A DNA stretch of 64,000 nt, taken from positions 5,394,001-5,458,000 of the forward strand of contig JAHEWK010000002.1 in assembly GCA_020740775.1 (NCBI GenBank), in the 5' to 3' direction. Each line of letters opens with the position of its first letter. The first letter of the stretch is position 1. The notes under the pieces are model-generated. The model was not told the DNA's origin. It was given only the letters and a program-made list of their open reading frames with translations, and did no database searches. Both the position numbers and the translations under genes were made by a program. Of the stretch, positions 49,318 to 59,995 are shown in pieces. The DNA is from Ilyonectria destructans. Its lineage: Eukaryota > Ascomycota > Sordariomycetes > Hypocreales > Nectriaceae.

Positions 49318-49839
49318 AGAGGCTATATTGTACGACTCTAGTTGAGTGGCTTCATGAGGACCCGGTCGCGGCCCTGGTGCGGTCGGGTTAAGGTCAGTAC
49401 TAGGCGGGTGAGACCCTGGGGCTCAGAGGGTCTTGGTTCGTATGTTGTCGAAGCATCCCCTATTCAACAAGGGGGAACGACATGGTGATGGGTGGAACTA
49501 TATTTTTCTCAAATACTAACTATTTAAAGCAGCCTAGTGTACATAGGCCAATTCTAGGCCTTCTTCCGGTCTACTTATTTCCTTTCATCCTTCTCCTAAC
49601 TTATCCATCTAACTCACCACTTGCCCTTTATACTAAAGCCATGGCACTCATCCGCGACCGGCTGCAGAGAGAGGATGATAGTCTGTCGATAACGCCGACA
49701 ATGTCGAGAGGCTGTTTGCCATGGAAAAAGATAAAAACATTATGTAAATACCGTCGCACATTAGACAAGATGCGCCAACGCGCAAAAACAAAAAATTCTA
49801 AATTTTTATCAACCTCGAATATAGGGGTGCACCCTCTAT

Positions 49840-50560
49840 AGGCTGCTGTAAATATAGCGCTCTAGCTACTATAACCCACTATAACCCACGCATTTTCTAG
49901 CCGGCTACAGTGACCACAACTTCAAGCTTTACAGCAAGCTATCTTTGCAGCAAGCAGCCTCCTACTACAGTGGGCGTGCAAAAGAACCGACAATATGCCA
50001 ATATCACACCAAAACGGTATCTTTTTAAATAGCAATAAAATTCTATATACTGTAATAGATATATATTAAAGATATATATAATTAAATAAATAGTGAGATT
50101 TAATATAAATAAAGAAATAATATTAAATATATATTTATAGATTTAATTAAAAATTTTCAAACTACTAGACTTTTATTATACTTAATTTATTTTTACTACT
50201 AAATATAATAATATTCTAAAAGTATCATAAAAATACTATTTAAGAAATTCAAATAGCTTATTAAGTATGTATATAGTATTTAATAGAAAAATAAATATTT
50301 TAACTTTTTAAAGTGTGTTACTATTTTATCTATAATTATTAAAAAGGTTGTTGTAAATAATTGCTGCAATTTCCAATTTTAGCGTTGTCGTTTTTTTTGC
50401 ACGGCATTGTATATATATCATAGGTGCAAAGCTGCAGCCAATGTAGCCTGGTGTAAGAGGCAGGGGTGCGGTTACTGTAGCCTGTTCGCAACCTGTTGGG
50501 CTGTAGCTGCTATAGTGAGGGCTGCAGCTGCTAGAGCCCGCTATACGATAGTGGGCTACA
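49840..50560. mobile_element. Probable degenerate inverted-repeat element with AT-rich core
   Basis: The core (about 50000-50390) is extremely AT-rich and free of open frames. The flanks are GC-richer and contain similar words in opposite orientation. GGCGTGCAAAAGAACCGACA, starting at 49973, resembles the reverse complement of the segment around 50385-50405 (CCGTGCAAAAAAAACGACA). Further out, words based on CTGTAG, CTATAG and CCCACTAT recur in inverted form. This layout fits a non-autonomous or gutted DNA element degraded by mutation. Exact ends and target duplication were not found. Confidence 0.45.
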
Positions 50561-51311
50561 GTGAGCGAGGTGGTCGCTATATGGTGAACGAGTTAGTGTG
50601 TCAATTGCCAATTGTGGAACGCAAACCCTCGCCGATGTTCTTGCGTATCGGCCGGGCTTAGATGGTTGGTCCGTGAGTTTTCGTCGTGGTTCCAGACCGA
50701 CTCGTGGGTTGCATGGTACGGAAGACCATAGGGACCGATGTCCCAGACTTATCCTAACTTACTTCCTTTCTCTAATCACAAGTATAGTCAATCTGTATAT
50801 CGAATAAGCTCTCTATTCAATACAGTTCAATACCACTCAACTGTACGCTACTTTATATAAATTGAATACTATCCGTTCGATCCCATTTTAACACTAAATA
50901 CACTTTATATATATACACTCACTTAGCACTAAACACAAGCCTTAAGCTCATTAGCTATCAACAGGCTTAGTTACATCAAACTACCTTGAACATATTACTA
51001 GACCCGTAACCTACATTACTCACCTCGACGTCCTGATCACACTAGATCATACACCTCACATTCCAGCCTACCCTATACCCCCGTACAGAACAAGCCGGAT
51101 CGTCACACTATCCTCTTCTCTAGACTTATCTATATTAGCTTGACAAGTGAGCGCATTATGGTCGAGTCTCCTATATCTTACACATCGCCCTTACCTCATC
51201 TCCGTCCGCCTCTTCCGACGATCACTTTGCTGCGCTTCCTGCCGTATCTGATCAGCGATTTCCCTCTGATCCTGTAGCTCCTCTCCTGCCCCTCAGCTAT
51301 TGTTATGCTCC

Positions 51312-51798
51312 TTTAGCGGAGGAAAGGGTCGATAATCAATACTTAAATCGTCAGCCGTTCTTAGAGCGGTGTACCGAAAAGCGGTACACAGACGTCTTGC
51401 TCGTTCGGCCTGAAGCCGTACCAGACTACGTGTATGTGTTTAGACTGACCTGTGACTTGGACCTCTCAATAGAGAAGCATCTGATCGGATGCTTATTGAG
51501 TCAGCCGCGGGGGAAAATAGTGGCAAGGCATTGAAGGTGCCCGCGGCAGCTCATCAATTGGCGTGGTGGAAGACTGTAGCTGGACACGGATCGTGACTGC
51601 TGTTGGAAATGTCCCGTAAAAAAGAAAATTTCTCGAAATTAAGAGCGAAAAGTTTTCATTAACCCTGAAAATAAGGTCCTCGAGACCTCCGTCTCCTTGA
51701 CTGAAAAGAAAATTCAATAAAAGATGCGATGATGGTCCCTCCTTCTATGGCGGCTTCCTCCCCTATTACATCCCTGCTAGTAACCAGGTAGCCCAAAG
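51312..51798 (+). mobile_element. Diverged LTR-like dispersed repeat, copy A
   Basis: Shares long colinear similarity with 56602-57116. Matching blocks start at TTTAGCGG, continue through TTCTTAGAG, AATAGAGAAGCA and TCAATTGGC, pass TGTTGGAA at 51601, and end near GCTAGTAACCAGGTAGCC. The TGTTGGAA block starting with TG is what a Ty1/copia-type long terminal repeat often begins with, so the part from 51601 may be an LTR and the part before it the end of the internal region. No reverse transcriptase frame survives. Element class is uncertain; homology of the two copies is clear by eye. Confidence 0.6.
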
Positions 51799-52110
51799 TC
51801 CCGGACTGCCCGTAATATAAAGGTGATTACGGTCAGTGGCTTAATTCGCAGTAATCAACTCATTAGACAAGTTAATCTAGCTTGGTCTGGTATTGTGTGT
51901 GAAGTCACCACAGTCACAGTCCATAACAACGGTGTCGGCGAGGAGCGAGGAAAAGATATATTTTTAAGTGTCCTTCAGGAAAGAAGGCTTTTTCCTACCC
52001 GGAACTGGGTCCTCTACGCCAAGAACGACCAAATCATGTAATTCAATTGCCGCATCACTTATACTCCTAGACAGGGACAGAACAGCGGCGAATGAAAACT
52101 AAAACACCGG

Positions 52111-55100
52111 TTATGGAGGCAGCCGTAGCAAGGCGCGTAGTGACCGTATACCGACCTTGACCGTCTGATAGCGTTCGGCGGCCGTAGCCTGACTTGAAGG
52201 TCGGCCAACGTAGTTCTCGTCGTCCAGCCACTTCTCCAATGCATCGGTAAGGGGAAACAGCTGAAAGGCGAAGTGTATGGAATCGTCGGTGTACGCACGG
52301 TTATCGACGACCCAGAGGAGCCCTTCCAAGATGTCGGGGATGCTGCACTCGTCCCACAGCATCCCGCCCTCCATCAGGCACGGCTCCGGCGCGAACGTGG
52401 CGCGTACGACACGCAGGCCCGGCGGCATGAGAAGCACGTCGTCCTGCTCGAGGACAATCAGACGTCCTTGGCCACGTGGCGACCAGTCGCGGCCGTCCTG
52501 CGAGAACCGTCGCCAATCCTCGGCGTCGAGATCAGTAGCGACGGCTGCGATCTGGACGCCGGAGAGACAGCGCGCCCAACTGCCGATCAGGGGGTCCACG
52601 TACGACCCAGAAAACGCGCCGGCAAAGGAAAGCAGGTTGAAGCCCAGACAACCCTGCACGTCGTTCATGATCAAGTGTCCGCCCCTGCCGATGGTACCGG
52701 CGACGCGGTCCGCCAACGTCGAGAGGAGCCGGAAGCGTGGCAACCGGCTCAGGAGCGGCTCGTCCGCCCGCGCCAGACGCCGGAGGTTCGTGACGCTGCT
52801 GATGGCGGCCGCGGCGTCGGACGAGCTCAGGTCCACGTTGGCGACGGCCAGGCAGTACTCGGCCAGGCTCATGGACGAATACGCCCCCGTCATGCTGTTT
52901 TGCACGTCGACCTGCTGCTCGGGAAAGCGTTGCCACAGCATGTCGACATAGTCGGCAATGCCATACGTGCCGCTGTCCTGGAACTCTTGCTTGATCACCA
53001 CCGGCCGGCGGAAGATGCGGCCGGACTCGGCGTAGTTGCGGAACACGTCCCAGCTCAGATACCACACATCGGCGTCTTCGGGGGATGCTACGCAGCTTCT
53101 GCCCAGACGCTGTTCGGGCTCAGCGTAGATGCGGGCCCAATGCTGCGGACCTAGCCAGTTCAGCTGCAGACGGCGCTGGTGCACAACATGCTCTGAGACG
53201 TGAGGTCGGCCCAAGTCCTCGACAAGTCGCCGAATGGTCTCGGAGTGACGCGCCTGCAGGCTCTGAAGCAGTGTCAGCTGTAGCGCTGGCGAACCGCCCT
53301 CGATGGAAACTGGACTCGATCGCGTTTGCGTCGTCGGCGCCGAGTCGTCCAGAGGTGGTGTATCCTTCGTCGTCGGGGCTGGCTCAATGCTATCGCCACC
53401 GCCTGTAACAGGTACAGATTGGCCTTGTCCTAACCGTGTGACCGCAGCGGTAGCTTGGTATGACGTGGCAATGGTACGGTCTGCCAAAAGATGACTCGTG
53501 GCTTGTGACATCGAGCCTTGAGGTGTCAATAGTCTTTCTCTCTGGTCCTGTCCGTGAAACCTATTTGATCCCGAGGCAGGCCCCGTTAAGCCTGTCCCGG
53601 TGAACTTTGCTTTCATCTGATCGTCGTCTTCTGTGTCACGACTGTGCTCGTCCCGGCTTGAGCCCTCGGGCTCTTCCTCCTCCGCCCCATCTTTGATGCT
53701 TGGAGGCCCGGTGATACTTTCTTCAGCATCAACCTCCTCTTCTTCCTGGGCAACCCTTTGTTCTGACGGATCCAGATTGGTTGTATTTTGCGTTTGTTCA
53801 TCTGCATCGGACGTCATTTCCTCGTCCTCTTCTGACCAAGACAAAAGACTTGCTGTCTTCTCTTTCCCGCTTCGACCGCTCGCCTCACCTAACCCTGTGT
53901 CTTCCACATCTCCGAGCCTGCGGCTGAGTATAGAGTTTTCTCTCGTCCCCATAACCGCATATAGGTCTGGAGAGTCCGGCTGAGATGTATTCTGTTCCTC
54001 TCCTTCTACCTCCATTCCCATTTCTTCCGGAGCTGAATTTTCATCGCCACTGGACTCATCCATGGCATTCTGATCTTCGGGTTCTACTCCTGACTTTTCC
54101 GACTCTTCGGATTCTTCAGGCCCTGGCGATTCAGTACCGGGGCTACCACTGTCACGAGTGGTAGAGTGTCCACCGCCGCGAGTACGATTCTTCTCAGTCC
54201 CATGGTTGGCTGCAGTGTCCGAAAAGATGGAAGGTCCGTCGCTGGTAGATGAGAGTCTAGTTCGCTTCGTCGGCCGGGTGAAATGTCCAAGATAATCACC
54301 TTCACTGGCATTTTCATCCGCATCGCCGTCGCCGCCATCGTCCGTGTCATTGTCTGTGGACGGCACAACCATGCCGAAGACATCAAGCTTCAGACCGAAC
54401 TGCCGGATGGGGGTTCCGTTGATACACCGCGCTGACTGCTTGACTTCCCGGCGCGCAGCGGCAGAGGTGGCCTTTGTCTGAGCCCACTCCAAGGCAGCGA
54501 GTATGTCAGATCGCTCGACAGGCGAGTGCGGAGCCTGCACCTTGGAAGCGGGCGAGTGCTCACCCACCCGGAGGGCCCTGTTCTTCCCACGCACCACTCG
54601 AAGCTCGTGGCGTGCCAGCATCTTGGAGTTGAGCAGTTCGACGACGTGCTCCCAGCGAGGCATTAGCAAGGCCAGATCGTGGAGCTGACGAAGCAGTGGC
54701 AACGGCAGGGCATGCCAGTCGTAATACCCGAAACATTCAAGCCCCCAAGCGGCGATGATGCCCGACTGGTGCTGCAGATGTTGGCTTTCGTAGTCGCGCA
54801 TTTTCTTGCCACGTTGTGCCAGGCGGTCAAAATCACCCCAGCGCTCATGGTTGCCATTCTCCGCGGTGCGGACAGTGCGGAGGAAAGGCAGGAAAGCCGC
54901 AGCAACATTGGCCGCAATGCCGTCGATGGCGAGAATCTTGTCACGGTAGATCTCATGTAGTTGCTGTCGCTCCAACGTGCCACGGCACGCCTGGGCATCT
55001 CGATGAAAGCTGGCGGCGAAGGTCAAGGCCGCTCCGGTAGCTGACAGCAATGATCTATGCGCTGAGGAAATTTCCATGTCCATGTCCATGGCCGAGGAGC

Positions 55101-55143
55101 CCGAGTCTGGGCGCTCTTGTAACGCCATGTCTGCCGACGCCAT
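52111..55143 (-). CDS. JmjC-like domain protein, probably catalytically degenerate
   Basis: Single-exon frame of 1010 residues with an ATG at 55143. The N-terminal about 240 residues are helical without a recognised domain. Residues about 250-560 are acidic and low-complexity, with many Glu, Ser and Asp, and hold a short basic patch (RPTKRTRL) that may be a nuclear signal. The C-terminal part contains GFNLLSFAGAFSGSYVDPL, WARCLSGVQ, LLMPPGLRVVRATF and EGGMLWDE. These resemble a fungal JmjC-type family that normally shows an H-x-D pair and a distal His after MPPG. Here the matching positions are Y-V-D (near residue 847) and Arg (near residue 912), so Fe(II) binding is probably lost. JmjC enzymes are 2-oxoglutarate oxygenases acting on histones or other proteins. 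Assignment to the fold is moderate, and no link to the peptide cluster is evident. Confidence 0.75.
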   Translation of the reverse strand: MASADMALQERPDSGSSAMDMDMEISSAHRSLLSATGAALTFAASFHRDAQACRGTLERQQLHEIYRDKILAIDGIAANVAAAFLPFLRTVRTAENGNHERWGDFDRLAQRGKKMRDYESQHLQHQSGIIAAWGLECFGYYDWHALPLPLLRQLHDLALLMPRWEHVVELLNSKMLARHELRVVRGKNRALRVGEHSPASKVQAPHSPVERSDILAALEWAQTKATSAAARREVKQSARCINGTPIRQFGLKLDVFGMVVPSTDNDTDDGGDGDADENASEGDYLGHFTRPTKRTRLSSTSDGPSIFSDTAANHGTEKNRTRGGGHSTTRDSGSPGTESPGPEESEESEKSGVEPEDQNAMDESSGDENSAPEEMGMEVEGEEQNTSQPDSPDLYAVMGTRENSILSRRLGDVEDTGLGEASGRSGKEKTASLLSWSEEDEEMTSDADEQTQNTTNLDPSEQRVAQEEEEVDAEESITGPPSIKDGAEEEEPEGSSRDEHSRDTEDDDQMKAKFTGTGLTGPASGSNRFHGQDQRERLLTPQGSMSQATSHLLADRTIATSYQATAAVTRLGQGQSVPVTGGGDSIEPAPTTKDTPPLDDSAPTTQTRSSPVSIEGGSPALQLTLLQSLQARHSETIRRLVEDLGRPHVSEHVVHQRRLQLNWLGPQHWARIYAEPEQRLGRSCVASPEDADVWYLSWDVFRNYAESGRIFRRPVVIKQEFQDSGTYGIADYVDMLWQRFPEQQVDVQNSMTGAYSSMSLAEYCLAVANVDLSSSDAAAAISSVTNLRRLARADEPLLSRLPRFRLLSTLADRVAGTIGRGGHLIMNDVQGCLGFNLLSFAGAFSGSYVDPLIGSWARCLSGVQIAAVATDLDAEDWRRFSQDGRDWSPRGQGRLIVLEQDDVLLMPPGLRVVRATFAPEPCLMEGGMLWDECSIPDILEGLLWVVDNRAYTDDSIHFAFQLFPLTDALEKWLDDENYVGRPSSQATAAERYQTVKVGIRSLRALLRLPP

Positions 55144-58088
55144 CGACAGGGACGATCCAGTCTGTACCTGCGGTAGTAATTCGAGTAAATACGTCTAGCT
55201 CTCTCCTCTTTGTCCTTTTCCCCCCCGTCTTTTTCCTGTTTAGGAGGGCGAAGCAGAGAGGGTCATGCGTGTCCCAGCGGCTGCACTGCGCTCACAAGCT
55301 CAGGATTAACTCGGCCGCATAAGAGCCCTTTGTGTGTTGCAGGCCCGGAACTGGCCTCGACATCCGTCGGGACTCTCGTGAGATTGGGATATGATGGCTT
55401 TATACTCGTTGAGAGAGCGTTGTATCGCGTCTGTTCGTCGTCTCTTTCGGCAACTTGTCCTGTATCATCGCGTAAACCGTGCCAACCCACAACAAACGCA
55501 ACGGGCAGTTTGTCTACCGCTGACCCGCTTTTCTTTTGCCCAGCCACAAAAGTGCCATGCTTGCTAATAGTATACTGCACAATAATGCTGCAATGGAACA
55601 TCTCGACGGCGAAACGCTCGCCTGTTGTCTAGCTGAGCGTGTTGAAAGGTGTGCGAGAAGCACGAAGTTACCGTACTAGCCAGGGTACTGACCGTACTGA
55701 CTCGGAGTTGAGAGAGCAGAATATCCCCGAATGCCTCCTGCCCGTCCGTCACCCCACTTGCGGCTACACCCAAAAATGCCTCACCACCATACTTACCATC
55801 ACCATGTAGTTTTGAAATAAAGCAGTGCACTAAGTCAAACGTTAACCGGGCTCTTAAGGCCACCAGCTCCAGATTTGCCGGAGCACTTCACCGACAGAGC
55901 ACCAACCGCCAGCCAATCGGCGACCCACCGGCGACCAACGGCGCCCTACCCTTAAGCAGCAAGACGCGCCGCCCTTTCGAGATAGCTTCGCCGTTTTCTC
56001 TTTAGCTTAGAATATAAGAATTAACCTCAATTGAGGCTCTGCGCTGACCAATCAGATGTCACACACGATTTCGAGACTGCTGCTTGCTTCGAGCTCGGAC
56101 AGACCGACCTCCTCGTATACCGACAGCCCTCGACCTCAGGTCAAAGTACCGGCATTTCCCTTACAAAAGATAGTGCTCATTTTGCTTAGGTCAGGGAGGC
56201 TAGTCGGCCCTTATTTAGGGATGTCTTGTGGGCTGGGAAGTTGGTTTTGCCGGCCTGAGTGCTATAGAAAGAGGTGGAAGAAGATAAACCGCGTTTGGTG
56301 ATTGAGAGAGAGTAGCAGGAGGGGAATGTACTCTTTTGGCGAGATGATGTAGTCAGTATATCTTCTGATGATGACGACGATGCTAGTTGCAATAGATAGT
56401 CTCTCTGGCGGCCTGACCTATGATGCTTGAGATCTATGCTCTTGGAGCCGTGTTATAGTTCTGCCTTCTTCCCCAATATCTTGAGACCCCTAGTTTTTAA
56501 CTTCTTCCATGGATCTTTAACACACTGCTAAGGGTTTCTTATCATCGTTGATAGATTATTGTTATTTACAGAGATTATCTCCTCATCGTCAAGGGAAGCA
56601 TTTTAGCGGTGGAAAAGGTCAATCGACAACACCTAACTTATCTGCCCTTTCTTAGAGAGATGCACGGAAATACATCATACAGGCGTCTTAGTCGGTCGGC
56701 TTGAGGTTGCATTAAATAGTGTGTATATGGTTAGATAGATCAACAACTTATATCATCTAATAGAGAAGCAGCTGATCAGATAGTCTATTGGGTCGGCTGT
56801 AGGATATTGATATAGCAAGGCGTCAATAGGAGCTGCAGCAGCCTGTCAATTGGCAAAGTGGACGACCTAGGTCGGATAAAGATTAAGACCACTGTTGGAA
56901 TAGTCTCGTAAAATTCTCTCAAAAATTACAAAGGTAAAATAATTAATTGTCTGTAATGATAAGCTTCAAGGGCTTATTCTCTTTTCCCTTTTGAAAGAAA
57001 AGACTCAAATGTAAAGAGCGTGATAATTCTCCTTCAAAATTTACGGCTAGCTTCCCTACTTATCTCCCTTTGTGACACCCCTGTGACAGCTCGGCTAGCC
57101 ACCAGCTAGCCTAAAGGACCAATTTCCACTGTCACAGCATCTACCTCATCCTCCAACCGGACTGTAATTCCTCCGCCATCTCCTACCCAGTGAAGTAAAT
57201 CTTTTTCACAGGGATATATTTAATCTTAATACAGGAATCCTCCAGCTCATCTGGCCGTACACTTATTCCGCAGTTAGAAATGGATTTTTACTATCTCCAC
57301 CCTAGTGATAAGCCGCTAAGCAGCTGCTGCCACTAAGACCTTTATACTTTTAAAGACTAGAAATACTATTAGAGATAGTATCTCTCTCTATCTTATCTTT
57401 GAGGTATTTCTTCTAATATCCTACCCCTCAGTTCTAGCCCTTACACTAATTGTACGAGGAATAGATCTGTATTACAGTAGTGTGCTAATTCTTTTAGTGT
57501 CACGCTCCTTAGGCGAGATAACTGGGTTTCTACGGTACACCTATCAATTACGCGTGTCTGACATATTGTGCCTACTAGGTCTTAGGCCACCCTAGCTAAT
57601 TCCCCTTTACCCTTTTCCATTCTACCTGCATTCCGATTTCCGCATTTGGCCCGACGTGCCAATATCCCCAATTGGGCAAGGTGTTGGATTCGCTACGATC
57701 AATTTGATCAGGGCAATGGTCTTCAAAGCGATCAAGGTGATGCTGATGATTGCTTGGGCCCGGATGGACCGGGTCGGCCAGAGAGGGGTTTTGTGACTGC
57801 CCCTTCTGATTAAGCTCATGATATCAATCTATCAGATTTTGTAGTACAGAGTCATCCTCTAACACAATGCTCAATATAAAAGAAATGCTACTAGGCGGTC
57901 GCCCTACGTTGCAAACCATCTGCGGGGTGGAGGTGGGTGTGGTGAAATAATCACATTTACGGACGAGATAAAGAAGAGGTGAACGTAAATTACCGCAACT
58001 CTAATAGGGTACAGGACACATGGTAGAAAAACTCGGTTTTCTGACCTGATATCTTTACTGAACTCCATGCCTCTCTCCCCCTACTGTC
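55144..58088. other. Repeat-rich intergenic region
   Basis: Contains the promoter side of the JmjC-like gene and copy B of the LTR-like repeat (56602-57116). The surrounding sequence from about 56900 on is AT-rich and broken. Open frames here (55564-55863, 56056-56301, 57622-57819) are short and unrecognisable. I see no supportable gene. Confidence 0.5.
56602..57116 (+). mobile_element. Diverged LTR-like dispersed repeat, copy B
   Basis: Same orientation and block order as 51312-51798, with TGTTGGAA at 56893 matching TGTTGGAA at 51601. This copy is more AT-rich at many aligned positions (for example GTCTCGT against GTCCCGT), as expected if C-to-T decay affected it more. The two copies lie about 5.3 kb apart and bracket the JmjC-like gene. 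Confidence 0.6.
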
Positions 58089-58985
58089 TTACTTTGAAGC
58101 AAGGAAATGTCTCTTCCAAGGATGTTCCTCTTTGAATCCTAACATCCTTTGAATCTTCAAATTCGATATGGGAGCTTCGTGATCTCCCATCTCTCGGCTG
58201 AATGGTGTCGAGGGACTCACCCGCTCCAGAAAATCAGTCGTCTTCTCATTGTTGGTTATGTGGTTGTTGGTGGCGTTAAAGACTTGCCAGCCCAGGCCAT
58301 CGAACGAAAGGCACAAGTGACACATTTGGCCAAGGTCCCTAAGATCGATGTATGACCATCCGTGGACATCCCAAGACCCTGGCTGCCCAAGATAGCTAGC
58401 AAAGCTATTGGGATACTGATCCGGCTCGACAATGGCGCCGATGCGAAGACAGTAGATGTCAACGCCAAAACGACTGGCGTAGCTTCTGGCTACGGTTTCC
58501 CCAACGAGTTTCGACAGGGCGTACGGATCAGTGGGATTGCACTCGGTGGTTTCGTCGATGGGAAACGAAGTGAACGCACGATGTCCCTCAGCAAATGTGA
58601 CGCCGTAAACCGTCATACTGCTTGCCAAGATGACCTTCTTGATACCTAGCTTGCACGCCGCCTCGACGACGTTGTGGATGCTTAAAACGTTTGTCTTGAA
58701 AACCTCGTTGTCAGGTGCCAGCATCGGTCGAGCGTAGCCAGCAAAATGGATGACCGCGTCAGGGATCGATGCCTTCTCCAGAGGTTGGGTCAGATGAAGC
58801 TGTGTGTGAAGAGCGCTGTAGACTTGTCCAGCATCGGTGACGTCGCATTTCATCGTGTGGACGAATGGGTTGTCGAGCGGGACGATGTCAAGATTGATCA
58901 CATCGTGGCCGTAATGCAGGAGCTCTCGAATCACATGGGGGCCAATGACACCGGAGCCCCCAGTGAAAATGACGCGCTTGCCCAT
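58089..58985 (-). CDS. Extended short-chain dehydrogenase / NAD-dependent sugar-epimerase family protein
   Basis: A 298-residue single-exon protein. The ATG at 58985 is chosen because it is the only in-frame ATG before the nucleotide-binding motif. Upstream in-frame codons exist but only with a non-ATG start. The Rossmann motif TGGSGVIG begins at about residue 7, followed by an acidic end of strand 2 (NLDIVP) and the CDVTD segment. ILASSMTVYG and DPYALSK supply the catalytic Ser and YxxxK pair. FAGYARP fits the NAG-like stretch. The length is typical for extended SDRs such as UDP-glucose 4-epimerase-like or nucleoside-diphosphate-sugar epimerases. Substrate is not determinable. It is about 9 kb from the ABC transporter across repeats, so membership in the peptide cluster is doubtful. 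Confidence 0.9.
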   Translation of the reverse strand: MGKRVIFTGGSGVIGPHVIRELLHYGHDVINLDIVPLDNPFVHTMKCDVTDAGQVYSALHTQLHLTQPLEKASIPDAVIHFAGYARPMLAPDNEVFKTNVLSIHNVVEAACKLGIKKVILASSMTVYGVTFAEGHRAFTSFPIDETTECNPTDPYALSKLVGETVARSYASRFGVDIYCLRIGAIVEPDQYPNSFASYLGQPGSWDVHGWSYIDLRDLGQMCHLCLSFDGLGWQVFNATNNHITNNEKTTDFLERVSPSTPFSREMGDHEAPISNLKIQRMLGFKEEHPWKRHFLASK

Positions 58986-59995
58986 GCTAGCCCTATCGTT
59001 TATCTCGATTTTGGAAAAGAATTTTCCTTGGCGAGAGTTTCCAGGTACGGGGTGTGATTCGAGCGAAGAGCGTGTTTTTACGTGGTTGAAAGATGTTATG
59101 GCCGTCAAGTACTAGTCCATATAATGATTCTCAAACGTGTACTAGCACCACGGGATAAAGATAAAGATAATAAAGGTTAAAGACATAGACACATACTCTA
59201 TAAGATTGCTTCACAGCTGTCAATGCTGGGTTGCAAGCAGAGTGAAGCGTCACTACCAGTAAAGTCCAAGGTAGGTATGAGATAATAGGTATGCTGAAAT
59301 CTGCCCCCTCCAGTGTCCGACACAAGAGGAGAACCCCCTATATAGTAGATCTTTTCCCTTCATATCTGACCTGCATCTAGCGCGCTGAAGCCGCTGCTCG
59401 TTCGACGTGAGTGAGACCATTCATGCCTATAGCGATAGAGTGCCCTGGCAATAACACACCGAATAACAATTCAAAGTAAAGCGTTTCTGAGGCCGAGGAA
59501 TGAAGTGGAGATGATCCTGCACGGACCATCGATCGTAACATGGTCCAAGCTTTCCAGCCCAGAATGCGTGGATGGCCAGCTATCAGTTAATTGATTGGTC
59601 AGAAGTATGTAGGCTATTGTTACCTCAGTCTACCAATTTGGATGTTCTCTGCTACCCGTGCGACACCCTAACTTAGTCCATTTAACTCTATGCTATCTAA
59701 TTAGACGCTCGGGTTATGAAACGCACGAATCGTCTCTCAGACTCAATGCTGCAATGCCAACGCTAACTTTGTGATGCAGGAATCATTGTAGGAGCTACGC
59801 TAAGACATGAACATCACTTCGCCTCTGGAGCCTCCGCAGTCAGCCATAGGGAACACCGCAACTCAGCTTCTTCTGGCATTATTTCTGGTTTTCAAGCTAC
59901 ATCGTCATTTATATATAATGAAAAAGAAGGTGTAAACTCGCGTAGAGGCTACACCATAGGCATCCGTCGCCAAGCTTGTGCGGACGCATGATCCA
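58986..59995. other. Intergenic region without a recognised feature
   Basis: About 1 kb upstream of the epimerase-type gene. It has mixed composition, no open frame above about 65 codons and no repeat I could detect. It should hold the promoter of the epimerase-family gene. Confidence 0.5.

Larger units (their letters stand above)
49318..52110. other. Repeat-rich intergenic region with no intact gene
   Basis: Between the ABC transporter and the JmjC-like gene. It contains the AT-rich inverted-arm element (49840-50560) and one copy of the LTR-like repeat (51312-51798). An open frame of about 40 codons after an ATG at 51161 precedes that repeat and may be a fragment of a transposable element's reading frame. 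A 119-codon frame at 49482-49841 has no recognisable family. I support no functional gene here. Confidence 0.55.

Noticed and set aside
58089..58985. The epimerase/SDR gene as the hydroxy-acid reductase supplying the NRPS starter
   Set aside because: It is an extended SDR of the sugar-epimerase type, not a ketoacid-reductase type, and is separated from the cluster by repeats and an unrelated gene.
58986..59108. Extended N-terminus for the epimerase-family protein
   Set aside because: It would start at TTG and adds 41 residues before the Rossmann motif, which normally lies at the very N-terminus.
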